A DNA stretch of 64,000 nucleotides, from positions 5,084,001-5,148,000 of the forward strand of contig NZ_VFOL01000001.1 in NCBI RefSeq assembly GCF_006716065.1, written 5' to 3'. Source of the stretch: Salinispora arenicola. Its GTDB lineage: Bacteria; Actinomycetota; Actinomycetes; Mycobacteriales; Micromonosporaceae. Shown piece by piece: positions 23,880 through 31,686 of the stretch; the first letter of the stretch is position 1; every line of letters begins with the position of its first letter. A program made the position numbers and the translations under genes. The notes below the pieces were generated by a model that was not told the origin of the DNA, ran no database searches, and saw only the letters and a list, made by a program, of their open reading frames with translations.

Positions 23880-26390
23880 ATGACACTTACCGCCGCGCTG
23901 CCGGCCAGCGCCGACCCCGACACCCTGTACGACGCGTTCGCCGGTTGGGCGTCCGCCCGCGGCCTCGATCTCTACCCGCACCAGGAGGAGGCGGTCATCG
24001 AGATCGTTTCCGGTGCGAACGTGATCATGAATACGCCGACCGGATCCGGTAAGAGCCTGGTCGCGATCGCAGCGCACTTCGCCGCACTGGCCGACGACCG
24101 GACAACCTTCTACACGGCCCCGATCAAGGCGCTGGTGTCGGAGAAGTTCTTCGCGCTCTGCGAGGTGTTCGGGGCCGACAACGTCGGCATGCTCACCGGT
24201 GATGCCAGCGTGAACCCGGACGCGCCGATCATCTGCTGTACCGCCGAGATCCTGGCCAACCTCGCGCTGCGGGAGGGTGCCCGCGCCGATGTCGGGCAGG
24301 TGATCATGGACGAGTTCCACTTCTACAGCGAGCCGGACCGGGGCTGGGCGTGGCAGGTACCACTGATCGAGCTGCCGCAGGCACAGTTCGTCCTGATGTC
24401 CGCCACGCTCGGGGACACCACCCGGTTCGTCGCCGACCTCACCCGCCGCACCGGGCGCGCGACCGCCGTCGTCCGCACCGCCGAACGACCGGTCCCGCTT
24501 CTCTTCTCGTACGCGATGACGCCGCTACACGAGACCCTCGAGGAGTTGCTGGAGACCCGCGAGGCCCCGGTGTACGTCGTGCACTTCACGCAGGCTGCCG
24601 CCCTGGAACGCGCCCAGGCGCTGATGAGCGTCAACGTGTGTACCCGGGCCGAGAAGGACATGATCGCCGCAGCGATCGGGAACTTCCGTTTCACCTCCGG
24701 ATTCGGACGGACGCTGTCGCGTCTGGTGCGCCACGGCATCGGTGTGCACCACGCCGGGATGCTGCCCAAGTACCGCCGCCTGGTGGAGACGTTGGCCCAG
24801 GCCGGGCTTCTCAAGGTCATCTGCGGCACGGACACCCTCGGGGTTGGCATCAACGTACCGATCCGCACCGTGCTCTTCACCGGTCTGTCGAAGTACGACG
24901 GAACCCGGACCCGGCTGCTCAAGGCCCGCGAGTTCCACCAGATCGCCGGACGCGCCGGGCGGGCCGGCTTCGACACCCTCGGCCGGGTTGTGGTGCAGGC
25001 CCCGGAGCACGTCATCGAGAACGAGAAGGCCCTGGCGAAGGCCGGCGACGACCCGAAGAAGCGCCGTAAGGTCGTCCGGAAGAAGCCGCCGGAGGGGTCG
25101 ATCGGCTGGGGTAAGCCCACCTTCGAGCGCCTGGTCGAGGCCGAGCCGGAGCCGCTGGCCTCCAGCTTCCAGGTCAGCCACTCGATGCTGCTCAACGTCA
25201 TCGGCCGTCCGGGCGACGCGTTCGCGGCGATGCGGCACCTGCTCACCGACAACCACGAAGACCGCGCCGCCCAGCGACGACACATCCGCCGGGCCATCGC
25301 CATCTACCGGGCGCTGCGGGCCGGCGGCGTCGTCGAAGAGCTACCCGAGCCGGACGAGTCCGGCCGGCGGGCGCGACTCACCGTCGACCTCCAGCTCGAC
25401 TTCGCCCTCAACCAGCCGCTGTCGCCTCTCGCCCTGGCGACAATCGAGCTCCTCGACCGCGAGTCCCCGGCCTACGCCCTGGATGTGCTCAGCGTGATCG
25501 AGTCGATCCTCGACGACCCGCGGCAGGTGCTGTCCGCGCAGCAGTTCAAGGCCCGCGGTGAGGCGGTCGCCGCGATGAAGGCCGAGGGCATCGAGTACGA
25601 AGCACGCCTGGAACTGCTCGACGAGGTCACCTGGCCCAGGCCCCTCGCCGAGCTGCTGGAGAACGCGTACGAGATGTATCGCCAGGGGCACCCCTGGGTG
25701 GCCGACCACCAACTCTCCCCCAAGTCCGTTGTCCGGGACATGTACGAGCGGGCGATGACCTTCGGCGAATTCGTCCAGTTCTACGGGTTGACCCGGTCGG
25801 AGGGCCTGGTCCTGCGGTACCTCGCCGACGCGTACAAGACGCTCCGGCACACCGTCCCCGAGGACGCCAAGACCGAGGAGTTGGTCGACCTCATCGAGTG
25901 GCTGGGCGAGTTGGTCCGCCAGGTCGACTCCAGCCTCATCGACGAGTGGGAGCGGCTGCGCAACCCGTCCGACGTCGACGAGGTCGCCGTCGCCCTGGAC
26001 GACCAGCCCACTGCGGTGACCAGCAACACCCGGGCCTTCCGGGTGCTGGTGCGCAACGCACTGTTCCGCCGGGTGGAGTTGGCCGCCCTGCGCCGCTGGG
26101 ACGAGCTGGGCGAGCTGGACGGCGCCGCCGGCTGGGACGCCGCCGCCTGGGAAGACGCCCTGGAACCGTACTTCGAGGAGTACCCGGAGATCGGTATCGG
26201 GCCGAACGCCCGCGGGCCGGCGCTGCTGCTGATCGCGCAGGGCAACGCGACCTGGACCGTACGCCAGATCCTGGACGACCCCGAAGGTGACCACGACTGG
26301 GGAGTCAGCGCCGAGGTGGACCTCGCGGCCTCCGACGAGGCGGGCGCGGCGGTCATCCGGATCACCGAGGTCGGGCAGCTCGGCGCTTAG
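23880..26390 (+). CDS. Ski2-like DEAD/DEAH box helicase with DUF3516
   Basis: An 836-residue superfamily 2 helicase. Walker A is TPTGSGKS (residues 52-59), motif II is DEFH (144-147), motif III is SAT and motif VI is HQIAGRAGRAGFD. An IVIMDEFHFY-type environment and a long C-terminal half match the actinobacterial DUF3516 helicases related to Ski2/HelY, which unwind RNA or structured nucleic acid. The C-terminal part holds YEARLELLDEVTWPRPLAEL and SLIDEWERLRNP, conserved in this group. The full length (about 830) is normal. The ATG at 23880 lacks a good ribosome site. The gene is downstream of trmB and ends at a gene-poor stretch. Its biological role in this group is unproven. Confidence 0.9.
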   Translation: MTLTAALPASADPDTLYDAFAGWASARGLDLYPHQEEAVIEIVSGANVIMNTPTGSGKSLVAIAAHFAALADDRTTFYTAPIKALVSEKFFALCEVFGADNVGMLTGDASVNPDAPIICCTAEILANLALREGARADVGQVIMDEFHFYSEPDRGWAWQVPLIELPQAQFVLMSATLGDTTRFVADLTRRTGRATAVVRTAERPVPLLFSYAMTPLHETLEELLETREAPVYVVHFTQAAALERAQALMSVNVCTRAEKDMIAAAIGNFRFTSGFGRTLSRLVRHGIGVHHAGMLPKYRRLVETLAQAGLLKVICGTDTLGVGINVPIRTVLFTGLSKYDGTRTRLLKAREFHQIAGRAGRAGFDTLGRVVVQAPEHVIENEKALAKAGDDPKKRRKVVRKKPPEGSIGWGKPTFERLVEAEPEPLASSFQVSHSMLLNVIGRPGDAFAAMRHLLTDNHEDRAAQRRHIRRAIAIYRALRAGGVVEELPEPDESGRRARLTVDLQLDFALNQPLSPLALATIELLDRESPAYALDVLSVIESILDDPRQVLSAQQFKARGEAVAAMKAEGIEYEARLELLDEVTWPRPLAELLENAYEMYRQGHPWVADHQLSPKSVVRDMYERAMTFGEFVQFYGLTRSEGLVLRYLADAYKTLRHTVPEDAKTEELVDLIEWLGELVRQVDSSLIDEWERLRNPSDVDEVAVALDDQPTAVTSNTRAFRVLVRNALFRRVELAALRRWDELGELDGAAGWDAAAWEDALEPYFEEYPEIGIGPNARGPALLLIAQGNATWTVRQILDDPEGDHDWGVSAEVDLAASDEAGAAVIRITEVGQLGA

Positions 26391-26403
26391 CGCCCGGCCG
26401 GGC

Positions 26404-26855
26404 TCAGCAGTCGCCGTCCGGGTGGAAGCCGGTGCGTTCGCCGCCCTCGGGCTCGTTCTCGCGGCGTCGCCAGAACTGACGGGCGGCGAAGCCCTCCCGT
26501 CGGAGCCAGTGCTCGGTGTAAAACGATCCGGTTCGTTTTGATCACCACCAGGGGTGTCCCGCGGTGGTTCGGCGAGCGATCGGCCCCGTTCGGCGTGCTC
26601 GTTCTCCACCGAAACGCGGCCCAGGAGGGCTTGCGGTCGGGGTGGTTGGGCGGGAGCACCCGAGCCTCGCCGAAAGCTGCACGCCGCGTGTGATCGAGGC
26701 GAGGGTGTTCTCGCGATCTCTCATGATCGTGGGCTGTGGGCCCCAAACCGCACGACCTCCCAGCGCGACTCGAGATCCAACAGAAAGTCGGCGTCCTCGT
26801 CCTGCCAAGGGCGCAACCGGAGGCGGTCACTCACGACAGTGGGCATGCGACCCAT
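26404..26855 (-). pseudogene. Decayed GNAT acetyltransferase-like gene
   Basis: From an ATG at 26855 (or 26846) the minus strand reads MPTVVSDRLRLRPWQDEDAD and then FLLDLESRWEVVRFGAHSP, the typical opening of RimJ/RimL-type acetyltransferases. It then hits a stop codon at 26721. The next bases in another frame (MRDRENTLASITRGVQLSAR) look like a continuation. A third open piece ending at 26404 (FYTEHWLRREGFAARQFWRR and GERTGFHPDGDC) lacks any start codon. At least two frame changes are needed to join these. The first part is convincing as acetyltransferase; whether the last piece belongs to the same gene is uncertain. Confidence 0.45.
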
Positions 26856-27076
26856 CTCGCCAACACCCGGGACCCTGACTCAACCCGAATTCCCGCACTC
26901 GCGCTGCGTAGCCGCGGTTCGCGCCGCACAGTCGACCGCCTTTCCGGACGCATCCGGTCCCCGCCGGTCAACGGGGTTGCCCGTCACCGCACACCGCCCA
27001 AGAACCGGGCTACGCTCGCACGGGCGAGCCGGCTGGTCGCCCACTCCACCTGCCAGCACGGCCAAGGAGCCAGCCG

Positions 27077-27315
27077 TGACCACCACACTCGACAGCCAGC
27101 GCACATGCCGTCGATCCCGCGGACGTGCACCGCAAGGATCACTCGCTCCGGCCCGCCGGTCACTGCTCGCCCTCTTGGGGCCAGTGACCACGATTGATTG
27201 GTATCCGATGCCGGGCACGGCATGGCAGTTCGGCTCCGCACCGGCACACACGCCGCCATCGTCGCCACGACCAGACGGAACGATGCCGTCGGGCAAACGT
27301 CAACGCGGTGGCTGA
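27077..27315 (+). CDS. Possible small gene of unknown function
   Basis: A 79-codon frame begins at a GTG at 27077 with AAGGAG nine bases upstream. A -10-like TACGCT about 60 bases before the start would fit a promoter. The product (MTTTLDSQRTCRRSRGRAPQ ... MPSGKRQRGG) is Arg/Pro/Ser-rich and unlike a folded protein, so it may be a decayed gene whose true start survives. It lies in the 1.1-kb stretch 26391-27498, in which I see nothing else apart from the acetyltransferase remnant. I do not recognise it. Confidence 0.22.
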
Positions 27316-27498
27316 CAGGTAATCGTCGTACGAGACGCGCCGCACGCACCCTCCCTCGTCGCTCACGAGGGCAGCCTCGCCGCCCTCTGATTGAGGAGGA
27401 CGCGACGACCGGGCGCAACTCGCACCGCCCGCCGCATCCCGTGAACGACAAGCTACGGTGGGTTGCACACTGGAATGGGTAGGGTTCCTACCTCCGGA

Positions 27499-28710
27499 TC
27501 ACGAGACGAGTCCGACTCGGACCGCGAGGTCACGGGCATCGTCTCGGGTGGCACGCGGGCCGCCGAGCAGGTCCAAGGTGATCTGACGGGCGTACCCGTT
27601 GAAGCGGATTGTCTCCGGGGCCGACTCGTACGCCTGCCGCAGCGTCGCCACCGTCGCTTCCGTATCGCCCTTGCCGTAGTGCGCCCGCGCGACCTCGATC
27701 AAATGGCGTGCCCGGCGCGGCCTCGACGGGATCGCTGCCGCATCGTGGCGGCGGGCCTGCCGCACGGCCTCGCCGGACTTCTGCAACTCCACCGCCACGG
27801 TCACTGCGTGAGCGCCCATGATGGCCCGGGAAAAAGACGTCTGCGGCTGGTAGAAACCCTGCGGCAGGCGCTGCGCCACGCGATCCGCGCGATCCCAGTA
27901 CCGCCAGGCCCGCCCTTCCGCACCGGCACGAGCGGCGGTGTACGCGGCCTCGAAATTCAGCGCACCCCACAGCGCCAGCAGATTCGTGCTCCCATCGACC
28001 GTGGCCGGCTCCACGGCCGACAGCACGTCCAGCGTCACCGCCATCGCAGTGTCCCAGTCCCCAGCGTCCCGATGCACCTGGCACAGGAACCACCCCGCAC
28101 CGGCCACCGCCTCCGGATCACCGGACTCCTGCGCCGCCACCATCGCCCGATCCGCCACCCGCCACAACAACTCGGCCGCCGGCTGGTACGCGATGAACAT
28201 CTGCGCCAACCCGAGCGTCTCCGCCAACAGCACCTGCGCCTGCCGCCGTTCGTCACTGTCGTACACCAACACAGCACGCTGCGCATCCCGCAGCAACCCC
28301 GGCAACAACCCGCCCAGCACCGTCCGGTGATCCGACGCCTGATGACGTGCCCGCCAGGCCACCGCAAGCCGCTCCCTCAGCCTGGACAACAACTCCGCCG
28401 GGACGTCACCGGCGAACACGACACGGTTCACCGCATCCCGCACCGACGCCAATGCCGGATGCTCCGGCCCATTGACCACCACGGACCGGTCACCCAACTC
28501 CACGGCCAGGGCAGACACGTCGACCTTCAGAGCACGCGCGATCCGATCCAGCATGGGAAGTCGCGGCGGCAAGATCCGATCGGTCTCGACCGCCTTTACC
28601 CACTCGGCGCTACGACCCACCAACCCACCAAGCACCGCCCGGGTCTTCCCGGACCGCTCGCGGTAGACCTTCAACCGTTGCCCGAATGTCAACTCTGGCA
28701 AGGAATCCAC
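27499..28710 (-). CDS. XRE-type regulator with TPR-like C-terminus
   Basis: A 403-residue regulator. Residues 8-65 are an XRE helix-turn-helix (FGQRLKVYRERSGKTRAVLG, then RSAEWVKAVETDRILPPRLP). Residues 95-400 are an all-helical, tetratricopeptide-like domain (WRYWDRADRVAQRLPQGFY; ARHLIEVARAHYGKGDTEAT) as in many actinomycete regulators that sense peptides or other signals. I choose the GTG at 28710 because AAGGAGG lies six bases before it; the frame is open 14 codons further but without a ribosome site. A 12-base perfect palindrome lies 60 bases upstream. No obvious target gene is adjacent: downstream is the gene-poor stretch, upstream the RCC1-repeat gene. Confidence 0.85.
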   Translation of the reverse strand: MDSLPELTFGQRLKVYRERSGKTRAVLGGLVGRSAEWVKAVETDRILPPRLPMLDRIARALKVDVSALAVELGDRSVVVNGPEHPALASVRDAVNRVVFAGDVPAELLSRLRERLAVAWRARHQASDHRTVLGGLLPGLLRDAQRAVLVYDSDERRQAQVLLAETLGLAQMFIAYQPAAELLWRVADRAMVAAQESGDPEAVAGAGWFLCQVHRDAGDWDTAMAVTLDVLSAVEPATVDGSTNLLALWGALNFEAAYTAARAGAEGRAWRYWDRADRVAQRLPQGFYQPQTSFSRAIMGAHAVTVAVELQKSGEAVRQARRHDAAAIPSRPRRARHLIEVARAHYGKGDTEATVATLRQAYESAPETIRFNGYARQITLDLLGGPRATRDDARDLAVRVGLVS

Positions 28711-28770
28711 CCGGAACCTCCTTGCGTAGCTCCGAACGCACCACCGACCCATCAGGCCGCAATCACGCCC

Positions 28771-28782
28771 AACGCTAGCGTT
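28771..28782. promoter_or_regulatory. 12-base palindrome upstream of the XRE regulator
   Basis: AACGCTAGCGTT is a perfect palindrome 61 bases before the GTG of the XRE gene. It may be its own operator; there is no second copy nearby to support it. Confidence 0.35.
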
Positions 28783-28785
28783 CGG

Positions 28786-28842
28786 CGGGCTGCCTCATAA
28801 CCCCCACACGTCGGCCACCCCTACATGCTGACAGGCAGCCCG
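28786..28842 (-). terminator. Inverted repeat after the RCC1-repeat gene
   Basis: CGGGCTGCCT (28786-28795) and AGGCAGCCCG (28833-28842) are perfect 10-base complements with a 37-base loop. They lie just past the 3' end of the RCC1 gene (stop codon at 28888) and before the XRE promoter. Confidence 0.45.
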
Positions 28843-28887
28843 ACCTCGTTGGAGAGGGGGCTCGGGTGGGCTGGTGGCACCTTGTCT

Positions 28888-30537
28888 CTACGCGGCCCGG
28901 TGTGGTGGGCGTCGGCGTGCGGCGTAGCTGAGGACGACGCCGGCCAGGATGGAGAGGGCGGCAGCGCCGGTGGTGGTGGTCATGTTGGGGCCGGTGATGG
29001 GTAGGTCGCGCTCGTCGAGTGGTGGGGCGATGGTGATGGTGGTGGGTGGGGATTGGCTGTCGGGGCAGGTGTTGGTGCTGGTGTAGTGGGCGGTGAGGGT
29101 GTGGGTGCCGGTGGGCAGCGTGGTGGTGTGGGTGGCGCTGGTGGTCAGGGGCACGGTGGCCAGGGTGGTGGTGTTGGTGTGGAAGGTGATGGTTCCGGTG
29201 GGGGTGTCGACGTTGCAGGTGACGGTGGCGGTGAGGGTGATGTCCTGATCCGCTGTGGGGTTGACTGGGGTGACCTGCAGGGTGGTGGCGGACGTCGGTG
29301 GTGCGGTCAGGGCCAAGCTGTGGGCATCGCCGGCGGCGACAGCGGTGATGGCGGTTGCTGGCGGTAGGTTGACATTGACGGGTGTGCTGCGGTTGGTGGT
29401 GGTTCCGTCGCCCAAGTGGCCGTCGAAGTTGGCTCCCCAGGCCAGGACGGTGCCGGTGGAGGTGACCGCCAAACTGTGGTTGTTGCCGCCGGTGATGGCC
29501 GTGATGGTGACGCCTGTGGGCAGGCTGACGGCCACCGGCGTGGTGCGGTCGATCATGGTCCCGTCGCCCAACTCACCCTGGTCGTTCTGGCCCCAGGCAA
29601 GGACGCCGCCGGTGGACGTCAACGCCAGACTGTGATCGCTGCCGCCGGCGATGGCAGTGACCTCGGCGCCCACAGGCAGGCTGACGGCCACCGGCGTGGT
29701 GCGGTTGGTGGTGGTCCCGTCGCCCAGCTGACCACTCGAATTGTCGCCCCAAGCAAGGACGGCACCGGTGGATGTCAACGCCAAACTGTGGTCGCCGTGG
29801 GCGGCGATGGCAGTGATGGTGACGCCTGCGGGCAGGTTGACGTTGACGGGTGTGCTGCGGTCGATGATGGTCCCGTCGCCCAGCTGGCCCCCGAAATTAG
29901 AGCCCCACGCGAGGATGGTGCCGGTGGACGTCAACGCCAGACTGTGGTTGTTGCCGCCGGCGATGGCAATGACCTCGGCGCCCACAGGCAGGCTGACGGC
30001 CACCGGCGTGGTGCGGTCGATCATGGTCCCGTCGCCCAACTCACCCTGGTCGTTCTGGCCCCAGGCAAGGACGCCGCCGGTGGACGTCAACGCCAGACAG
30101 TGATCGTCGCCGGCGGCGATGGCAATGACCTCGGCGCCCACAGGCAGGCTGACGGCCACCGGCGTGGTGCGGTTGGTGGTGGTCCCGTCGCCCAGCTGAC
30201 CACTCGAATTGGCACCCCAGGCAAGGACGCCGCCGGTGGAGGTGAACGCCAGACTGAAGTCACCGACGGCGGAGATGGCCGTGATGGTGGTTCCCGCAGG
30301 CAGGTTGACGGCCACCGGCGTGGTGCGGTTGGCGGTGGTCCCATCGCCCAACTCACCCTGGTTGTTTTGGCCCCAGGCAAGGACGGTGTCCGACGCGACG
30401 GACAGTGATGGCGTGTCCTGCGCGGCTGCAGGCCACACTGCGACCGCCTGCGTGACCATCACCGCCGACCCCAGGAGAAGCCAGCCAGTGATGGCCCGGC
30501 CCGCGCCACCGCCTTCCCATCGGCAGGGTCTCCCCAT
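28888..30537 (-). CDS. LPXTG-anchored RCC1-repeat cell-surface protein
   Basis: A 549-residue surface protein. A signal peptide with a hydrophobic core (TGWLLLGSAVMVTQAVAVWP) ends near AAAQD at residue 41. Seven RCC1 repeats of 52 residues follow, each with an AWGxNxxGxLGDGT core, predicting a seven-bladed propeller. Next is an immunoglobulin-like Big_3-type domain (TPVNPTADQDITLTATVTCN). The end is a sortase signal: LPITG at residues 512-516, a hydrophobic helix and an RRR tail. The ATG at 30537 is chosen for the nearby GGAGG. The protein would be linked to peptidoglycan by a sortase. RCC1 propellers usually bind proteins; the partner is unknown. The repeats arose by duplication of a three-repeat unit. 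Confidence 0.88.
   Translation of the reverse strand: MGRPCRWEGGGAGRAITGWLLLGSAVMVTQAVAVWPAAAQDTPSLSVASDTVLAWGQNNQGELGDGTTANRTTPVAVNLPAGTTITAISAVGDFSLAFTSTGGVLAWGANSSGQLGDGTTTNRTTPVAVSLPVGAEVIAIAAGDDHCLALTSTGGVLAWGQNDQGELGDGTMIDRTTPVAVSLPVGAEVIAIAGGNNHSLALTSTGTILAWGSNFGGQLGDGTIIDRSTPVNVNLPAGVTITAIAAHGDHSLALTSTGAVLAWGDNSSGQLGDGTTTNRTTPVAVSLPVGAEVTAIAGGSDHSLALTSTGGVLAWGQNDQGELGDGTMIDRTTPVAVSLPTGVTITAITGGNNHSLAVTSTGTVLAWGANFDGHLGDGTTTNRSTPVNVNLPPATAITAVAAGDAHSLALTAPPTSATTLQVTPVNPTADQDITLTATVTCNVDTPTGTITFHTNTTTLATVPLTTSATHTTTLPTGTHTLTAHYTSTNTCPDSQSPPTTITIAPPLDERDLPITGPNMTTTTGAAALSILAGVVLSYAARRRPPHRAA
29293..30384 (-). repeat. Seven 156-base tandem repeats coding RCC1 blades
   Basis: Seven units of 52 codons inside the surface-protein gene. 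Units 2/5, 3/6 and 4/7 match each other best (for example QNDQGELGDGTMIDRTTP in both 3 and 6), so a 468-base block of three units was duplicated. Unit 1 resembles units 3 and 6. Confidence 0.85.
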
Positions 30538-30943
30538 TGCTCCTACCTCCATGCAGGCAAACACCGCCAGAAGGACAGGACTGAGTTTTCACCAACTATC
30601 ACTGATATATGGGGAGAAATGCCCTCAAGGGAGTATCCAGCTGACGCCGCTGCGGTCGACAACCGACAAGGAGACTGCGGGCGAGGGGGCCGTCCGAGTC
30701 ATCACCACTAACGGGTGTGGCTGGGTTGGTGGGTGTCACCACCGTCGGACGGCCGGCACCTCATACGACAACATGGTCGGCGTACCGAGCAGGACACCCA
30801 GCCTCCGGATCATCGGCAGTATCGAGGTAGGTGGACCCTTCGAAGCCGCCTGCGATCGAGCGCACCGCGCTGACCAGAGCAGCGCGAGGAGGCAACAGAC
30901 CGGCCACCTGGGCCCAATCATCCTGGGCGACACCAGCTCCGTC

Positions 30944-30965
30944 GATTAGAATGTATGTACTAATC
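30944..30965. promoter_or_regulatory. Inverted repeat in the promoter of the unknown gene
   Basis: GATTAG (30944-30949) and CTAATC (30960-30965) flank AATGTATGTA. The site is 20 bases before the start codon and contains a TAGAAT that could be a -10 box, so a bound repressor would block transcription. The rest of 30538-30984 holds no gene that I can see. Confidence 0.5.
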
Positions 30966-30984
30966 GAGTTGTTGAGCTGGGAGG

Positions 30985-31638
30985 ATGCCCATGACTGCGC
31001 CCACCCCCGCCACTCCCCTCGCCCCCTACACCACGCTCCTTGGCTTCACCCGATACGTGGACCGCACCGGCCCGACCAAGGCCACCTTTGTGGGCGGCCT
31101 GCGCCGGCAGCGGGCCAGCCGCTCCGGCTTCAATCCGCATGGCCAGTTCGTCAAGGCGCTCAAGGCAGACATCGCCTTTCACACCGCAGGCACCCACCTC
31201 GACCGGGTGGTCACCGCCGTCAAGCCCCGGTGGCGTCCGCTCTACCGGGCGTTGGTGCCGGGGGCGACCGCGTGGCTGCGTTCACTCGGTGCCCCCCGGT
31301 CGGTCGACCTGGCTCAGACCCGCGACGCACTCGCCCTGCTCGGCGACCTACCCGTGAAGATCAACCCACACTTCGGCATCCGGTATGCCGACGGGCACGC
31401 CGAGGCCGTCCGTCTGCACTTCGACGAGGCCCCGCCGAGCGACGAGGCGGCGCTGGCCATGCTGCATCTCATGGCCCGGCAGATGGACGCGATCCTGCCG
31501 CACGCCGAACCCGTCCTGGTCGACGTTCGGCGAGGCCGGGCGCACCGCACACCGACCACCGCGAAACCAGAGGAGATCGAGCGCTGGTTGGCGGGCGAGG
31601 CAGTCGCCTTCCGAGCCCTGTGGAGCACCGCGGCCTGA
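30985..31638 (+). CDS. Unknown protein, 217 residues
   Basis: A 217-residue soluble protein with no signal peptide or membrane span and a balanced composition. It begins MPMTAPTPATPLAPYTTLLG and continues TRYVDRTGPTKATFVGGLRR. Conserved-looking parts are FNPHGQFVKALKADIAFHTA, INPHFGIRYADGHAEAVRLH and VLVDVRRGRAHRTP. It looks helical with a small beta part and may be an enzyme or a phage- or plasmid-type accessory protein; I do not recognise it. The ATG at 30985 follows GGGAGG at a good distance; the ATG at 30991 is a close alternative. An inverted repeat overlapping a -10-like box suggests it is controlled by a repressor. It converges on the MFS gene. Confidence 0.72.
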   Translation: MPMTAPTPATPLAPYTTLLGFTRYVDRTGPTKATFVGGLRRQRASRSGFNPHGQFVKALKADIAFHTAGTHLDRVVTAVKPRWRPLYRALVPGATAWLRSLGAPRSVDLAQTRDALALLGDLPVKINPHFGIRYADGHAEAVRLHFDEAPPSDEAALAMLHLMARQMDAILPHAEPVLVDVRRGRAHRTPTTAKPEEIERWLAGEAVAFRALWSTAA

Positions 31639-31686
31639 CAGCGCGGGTGGGTGGGTGGGCCAAGGTGATGTCAGGATCGGGTTCTC

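Noticed and set aside
27198..27482. An overlapping 94-codon plus-strand frame in the gene-poor patch
   Set aside because: It is Arg/Thr-rich, lacks a ribosome site and conflicts with the frame at 27077, which has a better start signal though it is itself doubtful.
29053..30408. Plus-strand open frames opposite the RCC1-repeat gene
   Set aside because: They are repetitive only because the coding strand is; the RCC1 motifs, signal peptide and LPITG tail show which strand is real.
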